Part shown: piece after piece, positions 47,531-59,398 of the stretch
Position numbering within the stretch: the stretch's first letter is position 1
Layout: the number at the start of each line of letters is the position of its first letter
Assembly (NCBI GenBank): GCA_029844215.1
Contig: CM056728.1
Coordinates: 83,265,676 to 83,329,675, forward strand
Direction: 5' to 3'
Length of the DNA stretch: 64,000 bases
From: Przewalskia tangutica
Lineage: Eukaryota > Streptophyta > Magnoliopsida > Solanales > Solanaceae
Notes under the pieces: model-generated
Databases searched by the model: none
What the model saw: only the letters and a program-made list of their open reading frames with translations
Told to the model about the DNA's origin: nothing
Position numbers and translations under genes: made by a program

Positions 47531-48318
47531 GTATATGTGTACGTCGACAGTGAGGTAGGATGCCACGGGCGCGTCACCTGGTTATATGTTACACCTACGG
47601 CTGCCGGCAGTGATGAAGGATTCCACGGGCAGGAGGTATATATATATGTATTGTATATGTATGCGAAGCGGTGAGGTAGGATGCCACAGGCGCGTCACAT
47701 GAGTATGATTTATGTCATAGACTGCCGGCAGTGAGGAAGGAATTCCACGGGCATGAGTGATGACTTTGAGGGCGTGAGTCCCTGACTTGACATGACCGCT
47801 TATATGTTGTGTACTGTAGTTTGGTTATCATACATGTCTCCTGCTTTATATAGACTATTATGATTTCATTCTGATATTTTGATTTCACATACTTGGTACT
47901 GTTATCTTGACCTCGCTTGGCTGCGTTCATGCCGCAGGTAGAGGTACACCGGTTGTTGATCCTCGCTCATAGGATCACGATTCTGCGTATTGGGAAGCTC
48001 CGTTTCTCCGGAGGCTTATCTTTGGTATAGTCCCCTGTCATTGTAGGTACTTGTACATTCAGGGGTATGGCGGGGCCCTGTCCCGTCATAGTTGTTATAA
48101 AAACTCTTAGAGGTCTGTAGTACTGTTGTGGGCAGGGTTTGTAAAGGATGTAACTGTTCGGTTTGATATATATACAGAAAGGTGACCGTTTTGGTTAGCC
48201 TGTTTCTTATATTTCATTGTTTCATATCCGTAAGTTTTTATTTCCGGTTTTCTCGATGTATTATCACTAGGGTGCCGGGTAAGGCACGATCGCGGGCCAG
48301 TCGGAGTCGTGACAAAAG

Positions 48319-48331
48319 TGGTATCAGGCGC
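48319..48331 (+). other. Primer-binding site, element C
   Basis: TGGTATCAGGCGC, with the GAGC part of the canonical site altered, four bases after the LTR end. Confidence 0.78.
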
Positions 48332-48510
48332 TTAATCCTCGGGAATTGTCTACGACCGTATCTAGTAGAGTCTTGATTATCGGCGTGTTGTGCACCACCT
48401 ATAATCGTGAGGCAGCAGGATATTTAGGATTGGTTTCCATTCTTCTCACTCGAGATCGTGCCTTAGAGTGTGTGATAAGTTGGACTCCTCGCGTATTCTT
48501 ATGTACGATT

Positions 48511-49196
48511 ATGCCTCTACGCAAGGGCAACCAGGCCCGGAAGGGCAAGCAGCGAGAGGAGCTACGAGTAGAACACGAGGGTTACGAGGCACAGCCCTGG
48601 TCATTACGAGATAGTACTTGACGGCGAGTTTTATGGCGTCGTTAGCCCCAACGAGTTTAGAAGCGGCGGTATCTCAGAGACCACGATACGAAGTCTCGGT
48701 TCCACGGCCAGGAGCTGAGGATATGAGTTACAAGGAGATGACCCAGTTACTAGATAGGCTTGTGGCTAGGAATGAGGACAGACGAGGCAGTCGGAGGTTC
48801 GATAGTACGATGGTTCACCTAGATCAGATAGTTTGAGACTTGGGACTTGAGTTGCGATCCACGTAGTTCTATGGATCGAGAACCGAGAAAGATCCTCGGG
48901 AGTTTATTCCATCATTGCGGCGGATCATGAAAGTGATCAAGGCCTCGAGAGGCAGTCGGTGGTATTGGGTTCACATCGGCGCGTGATACTGCGATCGGGT
49001 TTTGATTCATGGGAACTATCCCGGGGGGAGCATGCGCTTCCAGCTATTTGGGAAGAGTTCTCAGAGGCGTTTCTTAGCCATTTCTTGCCTCCGCAGATGA
49101 GGAGAGCTCGGGCAGATAGATTTGTGATGCAGGGCAGGATTATGATTAGAGCGACAAAGGGAAAGTGAGGCGATGAATTCTGAGATATATCTTTAG
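48511..49196 (+). pseudogene. gag of element C (internally deleted)
   Basis: The ATG at 48511 gives MPLRKGNQARKGKQ. After a frame change the pieces are APTSLEAAVSQRPRYEVSVP and MSYKEMTQLLDRLVARNEDR (48618-48836), then FDSWELSRGEHALPAIWEEF and SEAFLSHFLPPQMRRARADR (48959-49168). The reading then jumps from DRFVMQ to RATKGK, joining capsid directly to the extreme C-terminus. About 900 bases present in A units (linker plus both zinc knuckles) are missing. TAG at 49194-49196 fits the family stop. Confidence 0.87.
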
Positions 49197-50058
49197 CCCT
49201 TAAGAGACTTGTATATGTTGTTATGGTAGATACATGTTGAGTGCTATGTATGGATAGCATTGTGTTAATTGTGAATTAGAAAACATGGGTAGTTGAAAAG
49301 GTAAGTATGGGGACATTGAAGGTGTGAACCTTAGAATATTACACGTTGAGACCTTAGATGTAAGGCCGTCTTGAGTAAAAGATTTTGCGGGTGATCTTTG
49401 TCGGAGTGCATTATATACATAGGGTGTATTAGTGTGATAAATCCATATGTTGTGTGAGAGGGAAGTGATAGCTTTCATGACTTGAATAGGTAAGATTGTT
49501 CCGGATCGGGGAACAAGAGTTTAGCGCGATAGCGGGTCGGGTTGAGGCCAGATCGCGGGTCAACCCGTAGCTCGGAATGAGGTGGGGTCAGTTCGAGTGG
49601 TCCTCCAGTGGTAGGGTCACGAGGTGCTAGGCCCAGTTTAGGTAACCATCGTACGAGTTCGCGGATGTGTTCAACCAGAATCGGATCGTGAAGGCCGGGA
49701 ATGGCCTTAAAGGAATTTGAGGCTAGTAAGATGACCAAGTTTGGAGGTAGTGACTCGAGGTTTTGGAACCAGGCGATGGTCGAGTATGGTGCGTGTACTA
49801 GAAAGAGTTCGGGTGTACGAGAAGATGCGACGAGTAAGGAAAGAAGTGAACATGTGTTAAGAGATCGGAGTGATCATTTCTTTTGTGAAGTGAAGATGCG
49901 AAGGAGTATCCTTGGACCTTGGGTGGGAGCTTTTGTGATGTTAGAGGTGATTCCTCGTCGGCTTGGATTTGAGTTTTGCGTATGTATATTATGGCGGTGT
50001 GGCATAATTGGTTTGTAAGTATAGTAGTGAAGACTATCTGCGCATGTATGTTTTGAGA

Positions 50059-50098
50059 CTTAGAAGGAACATTCGACGAATGTTTCTAAGAGGAAGAA
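50059..50098 (+). other. Polypurine tract (degraded) and stem-loop, element C
   Basis: The purine run reads AAGAGGAAGAA, lacking the six-G block. The stem has both arms (CTTAGAA/TTCTAAG and ACATTCG/CGAATGT) but the loop is missing, leaving a perfect inner palindrome. Confidence 0.78.
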
Positions 50099-50595
50099 TG
50101 TTACACCCGTAGTTCCGTGGTATGTATGTGAGGACGTACGTACGAGAATACGACATAAAAATTGGAAAGGAATACAGATGTGATTTTTCGACGGAAAAGT
50201 TTCGGGATTTTGTGAAGGAAACAGGTTCGTGAATGGGACTTGAATTCCCAGATTTGGTATTCGGACTTCTTGGAATATTAGAGAATTATGGAATTTTATT
50301 TCCGGAATTGGTCATGTGGGGCCCACGGGGGAAATTTACGATTTTGTGGGGCCCACTTTGTTTTCGAGATTTTTGGCATTACAGATATTTCCGGGAGATG
50401 AAATATTTTGGACGTGTAGGAGGGCGACACGTGTCACCCCCCTTAGGTGGCTTGTAGCCGTCTCTTGTGGACAATTGGCCTTGGCCGAAATGGCTAGCAG
50501 TGAGCCAACATCCCAATTCTTGTGTAGACTTGTGGCACACACACTTGTACCCCAATCTCACCACACACTTGCTCACATCCTAGCCCTTGATTTCT

Positions 50596-50604
50596 CTATA
50601 AATA
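50596..50604 (+). promoter_or_regulatory. TATA box, LTR C
   Basis: CTATAAATA followed by CCCCCCTTG, about 500 bases into the LTR, the same layout as in A. Confidence 0.75.
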
Positions 50605-51129
50605 CCCCCCTTGATGCAAGACTTCATTCATCCACACTTTGAGATTTCAAGTCTTGAAAATATACTCCCTCCCTTGTTGTTGTGCTCTCGGCAATAAGCC
50701 TCCCCTTTGACCAAAAGTTGTCCAAAAATTCTTAAACTTTTAAGTGTTCTTCCTTAGGGTGTTAGGAAGTTTGTGTACCAAGAGTTGGAAAATATTTCAC
50801 ACCCCTAGCCTTGAAACCTTGTCTTGGCCGAAACTTGCCATAGTTTGAGCCTAAGTGTTCTTCACTTTTTGGAGTTGGATCTTGAAGAGGAGTTGGTTAG
50901 AAACTTCTAAGGGTTGCTTGGAGCGGATTGGAGCGTAAGGAATAGGAGCTAAACGTTGCTCAGGATCGACTTATTAATCTTGGATAATTTTGGGTTTATC
51001 GAGGTAATGATCTTTATCCCCCTATTGTAATTGGATATTACATGTTGTTGTAGTTTATAATTGAGTATATAATATATGGAAGGAAGATTGATAAGAATTG
51101 GACTGTTGGTATATTGTGGGGCAGAATTG

Positions 51130-51151
51130 TACACGTCCGGTTAGACGTGTA
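51130..51151 (+). repeat. Leader hairpin, LTR C
   Basis: TACACGTC and GACGTGTA pair perfectly (8 bp) around CGGTTA, about 530 bases downstream of the TATA box. In the B LTRs one pair is lost (GGCGTGTA). Confidence 0.72.
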
Positions 51152-52645
51152 ACCCCCTTGGAGTTGTTGGCTTGGTAGCGGGCCTTGTTAGAAGAGGATA
51201 TTTATATGGTTGCGGGGAGGGGAGGTCTTTGCCCTTTCCGTAGAATAAGGAACCTTGTACTTAGAAATGTTCTACGAAGAGATCTAGAAGTTGATAGACG
51301 TTTTGTGGCCTTTATAGGTTGAAGTACTACGAGTAGCGTATTCTACTTGAAGGGTGGAAAAGGCTAGCAAGGGTATAGTACTATGGAGCTTTTTGCTAAT
51401 TGTCGATAATCGTCGCGAGGTATGTGAACCTCTTCCTATCCTTTCTAGCATGATTGTTGTGAACTATGTAGTACGGTAGACGTACGTGTGCTAAACGAAT
51501 TTGGTTGGTTTAAAACATAAAGTGTTATAATGGCTTTATGGGAAGTTAGTTATAACGACTTTATGTAGGTAAAAGAATGGTTTGTTGATTTTAAAAGGTA
51601 AGAGACTTGACTTATATTTGACTTGATATGAAATGTTAAGAACTTGAATTGTGTTAAAAAGTTATGAAACCGCATTCTTGAGTAATGAGTACTTGGTCTA
51701 AAAAAAAGGAATAAGTTATATTGATTTCGGAAATGAGAATAAGTATCGAACAAGCCATTGCAGCGTTAATAAAGGAAAAAGTAATGACAATTAATTATAT
51801 TAAAACAAGTAGAAACCTCCATCTACATAGAAGCTAAGATAAGACAAAATTGTATTACATTTCCTAGATCATGGCTGCTTTAATAAGATCATTATAAACA
51901 AGTACTGATTTTCTTAAATTCCAAAGTAAGGAACTTGATTTATAAAAGAGAGAGACTTGAGAAATTGAAGTGTTTTGTTTAATAGGAAGGCATGATATTG
52001 TCTTGGTTTATTCGAAAATAAGGTATGAAAATTGTTTTGGTTTACTAAAAAAGATAGTTACTCTATTTTGATACTACTGCATCGTGTGACCTTTGTAAAA
52101 GAAATGGATTTTTTTGAAAGAATTTAAGTACATAGTACCTTGGGGTTAAAACCCGGATTTGTTGTCATAAAATGGAAGTCTAAGAGTATGTTAAATTTGC
52201 CTATGCTAGTTGTGATAGCCTTTGGTGGTATTACTTTGTTACCGCGTCTCTCGGTTGGAGGGCCGGCTGACTTGTTGTGAATTTATTGGACGTACCGGCA
52301 GTGACAGAGGATTCCACGGGTATGCTTCCATTATGATTGATCTTGGCCATGCTTATACGATGAGGGATGCCGGGGCACGCGACCGGGACGCGTTAGATGC
52401 GAACGTTTTATTGGACGTCTGCGGTGTGTGGAGGATGCCACGGGTATGCTTCCATTGTGATTGATCTTGGCCATGCTTATACGATGAGGGATTCCGGGGC
52501 ATGCGACCATGTTATATTATTACTCCATGGGCTAGCTCCCACGAAGACTGCGCTACGATGAGGATTAGGGGCATGTTATATTATTACTCCACGGGCTAGC
52601 TCCCGTGAAGACTGCGCCACGATGAGGATTCCGGCATGCGCCACG

Positions 52646-52646
<1 letters not shown>

Positions 52647-52683
<37 letters not shown>
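52647..52683. repeat. (TA)n microsatellite in the C 3' LTR
   Basis: An uninterrupted TA run of about 18 units in the slot of the TA/GT microsatellite of the 5' LTR. Confidence 0.9.
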
Positions 52684-52688
<5 letters not shown>

Positions 52689-53859
52689 ATATGTACGACA
52701 GTGAGATAGGATGCCACGCGCGTCACTGGTTATATGTTACACCTACTACACGCGATGATGGAGGATTCCACGGCGGGAGGTATATATATATGTATTGTAT
52801 ATGTACGCCAAGCGGTGAGGTAGGATGCAGGCGCGTCACGTGAGTATGATTTATGTCATAGATCGCCAAGTGATGAGGAAGAATTCCACGGGCATGAGTG
52901 ATGACTTTGAGGTGTTAGTCCACGACTTGACATGGCCGTTTATATGTTGTGTCGTAGTTTTGTTATCATACATGTCTCTCGCTTATATAGACTATTATGA
53001 TTTCATTCTGATATTTTGATTTCACATACTTGGTACTGTTATCGACCTCGCCGAAGGCTGCGTTCATCTGCAGTAGAGGTACACGGTTGTTGATCGCTCA
53101 TAGGATCACTTCTGCGTATTGGAAGCTCGCTTCTCCGAGGCTTATCTTTGGTATAGTCCCTGTCATTGTAGGTACTTGTACATTCAGGGTATGGCGGGAA
53201 CCTGTCCGTCATAGTTGTTATAAAAACTCTTAGAGTCCTGTAATCTGTTGTGGCGGGGTTTGTAAATGTCACGATCCGATCCGGGCAGTGGATCGGTGCC
53301 TTACCCGGCACCCAAGTAGATATACATCGAGTAACCGGAATATAAAAACAAAGACATGAGATAAAGAGTAAAATAAGCAATCTATCCAAAAAGTTGTCTT
53401 TCGGCGTATATATATACCAATTCGGCGATTACATCCCAAAATTTACAACAGACTACTGCACCTCTGAAAGTAAGCAACTATGGCGGGACGGGGCCCGCCA
53501 TACCTGAATGTACATAAAGCTATAATGACAGGGAGATCATACCCAAAAGATAAGCCTCGGAGAAAGCGGGGCTTTCCCAGCAGCGGTGATCCTAGGAGCG
53601 GGATCAACAACAGAGTACCTACTGCGGCATGAACGCACCCAGAAGGTCGATCACAAGTACCAAGTATGTGAAAGCGTAAAAATCAAATGAAATCATAGCA
53701 TATTAAAACCAATTACAAATACGTCGAACAACCAATTTAACCGCACATAGTGCCAAAGATAAACAAGAGCAAAATAGATATAACGTGGCGTCTTTTCTAG
53801 GCGCACGATCGAAGCAAGGTCAATCGCCCATAGTATCATTATGCGAGCCTAATCACGAA

Positions 53860-54065
53860 CTCCCGCATCGCATAGACCACCTAGGTCGCATGAGGTATTC
53901 CGCGTCGACGGTAGCTAACCCTCGGCGTCAACTGGACTCCCGCAGTCGCATAGTCACTGACCGCGTGAGGTATTCCTCGCGACGTAACACACGGAGTGAT
54001 CATCCCGAACTCCGCACTCGCGTAGGTCACATAGACCGCGTGAGGTATTCCTCGTGACGGTGGCT
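53860..54065 (-). repeat. Minisatellite in LTR D
   Basis: Three units of the same GAGGTATT family as in the A LTRs (spacing about 75-85 bases), one fewer than in A. Confidence 0.78.
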
Positions 54066-55239
54066 AACCTCGGCTCGTAACAAGTTAGGGGATAAGTGAT
54101 ATAATATCAAGACAATCGCTTATCGCTTAAAAACATAAGCACAACAAGAAACCCCTTTACACAAACGTCACAAGACACTAACACGAGCATCATAATATGT
54201 CTACTTATCAAACCAACTTACCACACCTTCAGAAATCATTTATAAGGCTTTTATAAACAAATAAGTAAACCGTTTCCTCTTATCTTTCTCAAGTCGTTAT
54301 ACCTAACTTCCCATAAAGCTAGTATAACACTTAAGTTTTTTTTGAAAAACCAAGTATTACTTTTCTTTCAAAAATGATTCATAACTCTTTTGAAATACTT
54401 CAAGATTCTTATTATTTAAAACTCAAGTCAAAAGACATCAAAGTAAAACCAAATTTAGTTAACACACGTACGTCTACCGTACTATATATATTTCACAAAT
54501 ATCATGCTCAAGAGCATAAGAAGAATCACATACCTCCTACCAATCCACCTGCCAAGTCGAATATGTCGCGCGCAGAGTATCAACCGATAATAGTCAAATA
54601 CGTCTATCAACGTCTAGACTACTTCGTAGGATATTCTAAGCATAAGGTTCTTTATTCTACGGAAAATTGGGCCGCACCTCCCTCCCCGATACTACACAAG
54701 TCTACTGTAAATACAGTCCTATATAATTACAGTTCAATTCTCTTCTTTAACATCCTTCTATATAACTTATACTCAATTCTAAACTACTACAATATGTAAT
54801 CTCCAATTACTGATAGAAGAAAGATTATTACCTCGATAAGCCCAAAATTATCCAAGATTATAAGTCTATCCTGAGCAACGTTTAGCTCCTATTCTCAGAT
54901 TCTCCAATCCGCTCCAGAAACCCTTAGAAGTTTCTAAACAACTTCCCCTAATACTTCAACCAACTATGAAGATTTTCCTAGGGTTTCGTTTTGTGACTAA
55001 AGGAAATAAAGTAGTATTTCCGGCTCTTAGTATAGAGGTAACTTTGGAATACTACAAGGGATTTAGGCTAAAGTATTTTGGGATAGCAACAATACTTGAA
55101 GAAATTTTTCTACAAAGGGAGTTTGAGGCGAGCTACTACAAAGGGGAGGAGTTTTGGACGAGACTACAACAAAGGGGGAAGGATTTTTGAGACTTGGAAA
55201 TTGTTTAAGTGGATGAAGAAGTCTTGCAACCTAAGGGGG

Positions 55240-55248
55240 TATTTATAG
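55240..55248 (-). promoter_or_regulatory. TATA box, LTR D
   Basis: CTATAAATA followed by CCCCCTTAG on the minus strand. Confidence 0.72.
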
Positions 55249-55326
55249 GACATTCAAGGGTCAAGATTCTAGCATGTGTATGGTGAAGATTTGGTTGCTT
55301 GTGTGAGTGGAGTCTTCCAACCAAGT

Positions 55327-55410
55327 GTCCACCACAACTTTGATACATATGTCCACCACAACTTTGGGACATATGTCCACCAAAAAAATGAGACATGTGG
55401 CTAGCCACAT
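55327..55410 (-). repeat. 24-bp tandem repeat in U3, LTR D
   Basis: GTCCACCACAACTTTG followed by an ACATAT word recurs at a 24-base period (about three units, the last diverged), then a half-preserved copy of the U3 palindrome (GACATGTGGCTAGCCACAT). It lies about 80-170 bases upstream of the TATA box, where U3 enhancers are expected (inference). Confidence 0.8.
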
Positions 55411-55735
55411 TCTCCAAAAACCGTCCAAGGCCCTTCCCATTTGCCCCACAAAATATCTTGCAAGACTTTGACTATTTGACTTGGCCACTTGCCCACTAAT
55501 TTTCGTCCAACATGTGCCACCTAGGGGTGACACATGTCGCCCTCCTATTGGTCCAAAATATTTCATCTCTCGGAAAAATCCGTAATTGGTTAAAATATTA
55601 AAAACGTAAAATTTTCTTCACAAGGTTCGGAATCTTTTCCGTTGGAAGTTCACAATTTCATCCTTAACCTAATTAGGGCTTATACATCTGTACGTATGCT
55701 CCCACATACATACTCTGGAACTACGGGGTATACCA

Positions 55736-55818
55736 TTCTCCCCCCCTTAGAAACATTCGTCCCGAATGTTCCTTCTAGATTCAATTAAATCAGAAATGAC
55801 ATAGATCCTCATAACTTT
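55736..55818 (-). mobile_element. Stub of D internal region with PPT and stem-loop
   Basis: The PPT (CTAAGGGGGGGAGAA on the minus strand) and stem-loop (55746-55778) are followed by about 40 bases matching the same place next to LTR G (GATTCAATTAAATC at about 55779 and 62653). The match ends at ATAACTT, where the F LTR begins. Confidence 0.82.
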
Positions 55819-56052
55819 TGTCACGACCCGACCTCGGGCCCGCGACTGGTGCCTTACCCCGGGCACCCTAGTGATACAACATCAGAGAAAATCAGTGGAA
55901 ATAAAAACTTAAACATGAAACAAGATAAAATAAGAAACAGGCTAACCAAAACGGTTACCTTTCTGCATATATATATACCTGAACAATTATCCTTTACAAA
56001 ACCTGCCCACAACAGTACTACAGACCTCTAAGAATGTAACCACAACTACGAC
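55819..56052 (-). mobile_element. LTR fragment F, part 1 (B-type, 3' end)
   Basis: It begins TGTCACGACCCGACC, the 3' terminus of a minus-strand B/A-type LTR, and runs to ACTACGAC, where LTR E interrupts it. It continues without loss at 59399. Confidence 0.88.
56048..56052 (+). other. Target-site duplication, left copy (LTR E)
   Basis: ACGAC directly before TGTTATACCCCG; the matching ACGAC follows the LTR end at 59394-59398. Confidence 0.9.
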
Positions 56053-56441
56053 TGTTATACCCCGTATTTCAGGTATATGCGTGAGGCGTCGTCTGGAAAG
56101 TTTGCCTTAAGTAGGCAAAGTGCGAGATTTGTGCACAACTAGCGAAAGAGTCGTTTCCGACTAAACGCTTTTCGGACTTTGCGAAGTGAAAAATACTGCT
56201 ATGTCATATATAATTTTTGCGAATTTTTCCAAGAGGCGAAATATTTTGGATCAACGAGAGGGTGACAAGTGTCACCTCAAGTGAGCAAATTGGGCGTTTA
56301 GCCTTGTTTTGGTCAAGGAGTTGGTAGGATATTTTGAGATATTTTTGTGTAGTTGATGAGCAAGTGGGACCCACAAACACATGTCCAAATCTTGACCCTC
56401 CACTTGCCCCCCACTTGGCTTGATCTTGGCCATTGAAAGTC

Positions 56442-56450
56442 CTATAAATA
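56442..56450 (+). promoter_or_regulatory. TATA box, LTR E
   Basis: CTATAAATA followed by CCCCCTTAG, 390 bases into the LTR. Confidence 0.75.
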
Positions 56451-58339
56451 CCCCCTTAGTTGAAGACTTATTTCATCCACACTTGAGCAATTTCCAAGTC
56501 TCAAAAATCTCTCCCCCTTTGATAAGTATTCGTCCAAGGTCTCCCCCCCCTTGAGAAGCCTTGGCCGAGAGTATCCCCCCTTGCCTAGTTGTTTTCATAA
56601 ATACACCCCCCCCTTGGTAGAAAAGTATTCTCCAAGTATTGTTACTATTCCAAAATACCTTGGCCCAAATACCTTGTAGTATTCCAAGGTTACACCTATA
56701 CTAAAAGCCCAGAAATACTATTATACTTCCTTTAGCCACTAAACGAAACCTTAAGGAAAAACCTTCATAGTCGGTTGAAGTGTTAAGTAGAGGTTGAGTA
56801 GAACTTCTAAGGGTTGTTTGGAGTGGGTTGGAGCGCCCAGAGTAGGAGCTAAGCGTTGCTCAGGATCGACATATAAACTTGGATAATTTTGGGCTTATCG
56901 AGGTAAATACTCTTGTCCTTATATTGTAATTGGAAATTACATACTATAGTTGTATAGAAATGTATATAAGATACATAGAAGGATATTACAGAAGAGAATT
57001 GAACTGTAATAGAAGGATATTAAAGAAGAAGATTAAAACTGTACTTACATAAGACTGTATTTACAGTAGACTTGTGTAGTTGGCGGGTAGGGAAGTGCTG
57101 CCCAATTTTCCGTAGAATAAAGGAATCAGATCTAGAATTATTCGCAGAGTAGTCTAGACGTTGATAGACTTATATGACCGTTATAGGTTGAAATCGCAAG
57201 TGGCGTATTCTACTCGGAAGGGTGGAAAGTGGCTAGCGGATTACGATTTGGAGCTATTTGCTTATAGTCGATAATCGTCGCGAGGTATGTGATTCTTCCT
57301 ATACTCTTGAGCATGATATTTTAAAAGGAATATATATATAGTACGGTAGACGTACGTGTGTTAACTGAACGTAGTTTTATAATGTCTTTTGACTTAAGCC
57401 AATAATAAGAATCTTGAAGTATTTCAAAAGATTTAAGAACCGCTTTTGAAAGAAGAGTAATACTTGGTTTTGAAAGCTTAAGTTATACTAGCTTTACGGG
57501 AAGTTAGGTATAACGACTTAAGAGTGATAAAGGAACGGTTGACTTAATTGAATTGATTTAAAGTTTGTTAAAGTGTGAAACCTCATTCGTGAGTAATGAG
57601 TACTTGGTTTTAAAGGAATAATGTTTCTTGATTTGAAATAAGAATAAGTTATTATATTAAAACCAAGAGAAACCTCCATCCGCATGAAGCTTAGGTAAGA
57701 CGAAATTGTATTACGGTTCTAGATCATGGCTACTTTAATAAGAATCAAGATAAACAAGCATTGATTTTCTTAAATTTCCAAAGTAAGGAACTTGATTTCT
57801 AAAAGAAAAGATGACTTGATAATTGATGAGTTTTTGTTTAAAACATAAAGTGTTATAACTTTATGGGAAGTTGGTTATAACGACTTTATGAAAACAAAAG
57901 AATGGTTTTATCATTGGTTTTAAAGTGATAACTTGACTTTAAAAGGAGAAGTGTTTTGGTCTAAAAGAAGGCATGGTATTGTCTTAATTTGGTTTAAAAG
58001 GAAAGTATGGAAGTTGTTTTGGTTTACTTAAAAATGTTAGTCACTCTATTTTTATAATACGGGCATCGGTGACCTTTGTAAAAGAAATGGGTCTTTTAAA
58101 AGAATTTAACGTCGTAGTACTTGGGTTAAAACCGGACTTTGGCATAAAATGAAGTACCTTGAGTTGTGTATGTTTGCGCATGATAGCCTTGTCGTACTAG
58201 TATTGTACTTATACCGCGCGTCTCTCAATGGAGGGCCGGCTGATTTGTTATTACTTGGACGTACCGGCAGTGACGGAGAATTCCACGGGTACGCTCCTGT
58301 TGATAGTGTTATTCCATGGACTAGCTCTCCATGAGGTTT

Positions 58340-58720
58340 TTACTGATTCGGCCTTGGTATCCGTGGTTGGCTTCGTGCTTGCCCGCCTCGTGGCCGATTC
58401 GGCCTTGGTACACTGTAGTTAGCCTTCGTGACTTGCCCCGCTCGGTTTAGTGGAGAAGTCTCGATACTACCGTATCCGTAGTTAGCCCTCGATTTGCCGG
58501 CCGACTCGTGACACGGCGCGGTATCCGTAGTCGACTTTCGTGCTGCCGTGACGCCGTGGCGAGTCTCGTGATACGACCTTGGTATCCGTAGTTAGCCCTC
58601 GTATTGCCCGGCCGACACGTGACACGGCCTGGTATCCGGTAGTCGGCCAGACTTGCCGTGACGCCCGTGGTTTGATTATATAGTATTGATAGTGCGGCTT
58701 TGGTATCGGTAGTTAGCCTT
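58340..58720 (+). repeat. Minisatellite in LTR E
   Basis: A degenerate tandem repeat of about 50-60 bases built on GGTATCCGTAGTTAGCC(C/T)TCG and ACTTGCC. It is related to the B-type minisatellite by the GTAGTTAGCCTTCGTACTTG-like word. Confidence 0.75.
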
Positions 58721-59393
58721 CGACTTGCCGTCACGGTTTTATGACTCGTAGGACTTGGTGTTCATGTACTCGTGTTATTATATCATAGATCGCCGGTGAA
58801 GAAGGTATTCCACCGCATGATTGATGTTGAGGCGTGAGACCCATAGTTATATTTGAGCGATGACTTTGAGGTGCGAGTCCCCGATTTACATAAACCGCTT
58901 ATTTATCGTGGATCGTAGTTTGGTTATCATACATGTCTCCCGCTTTATATAGACTACTATGATTTCATTCGATATTTTTGATTTCACATACTTGGTACAT
59001 GTTGTCTCGACCTCCTTGGCCGCGTTCATGCCGCAGTAGGTATACCGCTTGTCGATCCTCGCTCATAGGATCGCGATTCAGCGTTTGGGAAGCTCCGCTT
59101 CTCCGAGGCTTATCTTTTCGTATAGTCCCCACACAGAGGTACTTGTACATTCTGGGGTATGGCGAGCCCCGTCGTCATGTTGTATAAAAACTCTTAGAGG
59201 TCTGTAATCGCTGTGGCGGGTTTGTAGGATGAATCACTCAAACTTTGTATTTATATATATGCCGAAAGCGACTTTCTCTCGTATAAAATGTACCTCATTT
59301 TACATTTGTTCATATTGTTTTATGTTCGTGATTTCTCGATGTATGACTACTGGTGCCCGTAGCACTATCACACGCGCCCCGAACGTCGCGACA

Positions 59394-59398
59394 ACGAC
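59394..59398 (+). other. Target-site duplication, right copy (LTR E)
   Basis: ACGAC immediately after the LTR terminal CA. Confidence 0.9.

Larger units (their letters stand above)
46885..48314 (+). mobile_element. 5' LTR fragment of element C
   Basis: It begins in mid-LTR at AAATGGATC (aligned with 52102 in the 3' LTR) directly after the B 3' LTR, and ends GTCGTGACA at 48314, four bases before a PBS. Its missing left part should lie left of the whole B/A insertion, outside the window. It holds a 69-bp tandem repeat and a TA/GT microsatellite. Confidence 0.88.
48315..50098 (+). mobile_element. Internal region of element C
   Basis: This 1784-bp region is the most reduced form in the window. 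It has a PBS, a gag without its linker and most of the nucleocapsid, the shared spacer (about 49200-49690) and the 3' stretch with a stem-loop. No enzymatic domain is visible. Confidence 0.87.
50099..53266 (+). mobile_element. 3' LTR of element C, 3' end cut off
   Basis: It starts TGTTACACCCGTAGTTCC and stops at TTGTAAA (53266), where LTR D begins. By comparison with the 5' copy about 170 bp are missing (sequence after 48145). U3 resembles the A-family U3, including a CGACACGTGTCACC segment and the same TATA surroundings. Stretches 50640-51300 and 51480-52080 are AT-rich leader sequence with no gene. Confidence 0.9.
53267..55735 (-). mobile_element. LTR D (2.45-kb subfamily)
   Basis: On the minus strand it starts TGGTATACCCCGTAG (55735) and ends CGGATCGTGACA (53267), 2469 bp. 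It is shorter than A mainly because the AT-rich leader is reduced. It has a minisatellite at about 53860-54065, a TATA box at 55240-55248 and a U3 24-bp repeat at 55327-55410. It cuts the 3' LTR of C at TTGTAAA. Confidence 0.9.
56053..59393 (+). mobile_element. Solo LTR E with 5-bp target duplication
   Basis: A 3341-bp LTR starts TGTTATACCCCGTATTTC and ends CGTCGCGACA, with no PBS or PPT on either side. ACGAC flanks it on both sides, and the F LTR continues across it, so this is a solo LTR left by LTR-LTR recombination. It has a TATA box at 56442-56450, the conserved GTATGTGA block near 57285, an AT-rich leader at 57350-58080 without a gene, and a minisatellite at about 58340-58720. Confidence 0.93.

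Noticed and set aside
48346..48510. Possible N-terminal Gag extension (TYNREAAGYLGLVSI) upstream of the ATG
   Set aside because: Open in C, A2 and A5 but interrupted in A1 and B, and MPLRK at the ATG is the shared start, so this is most likely untranslated leader.
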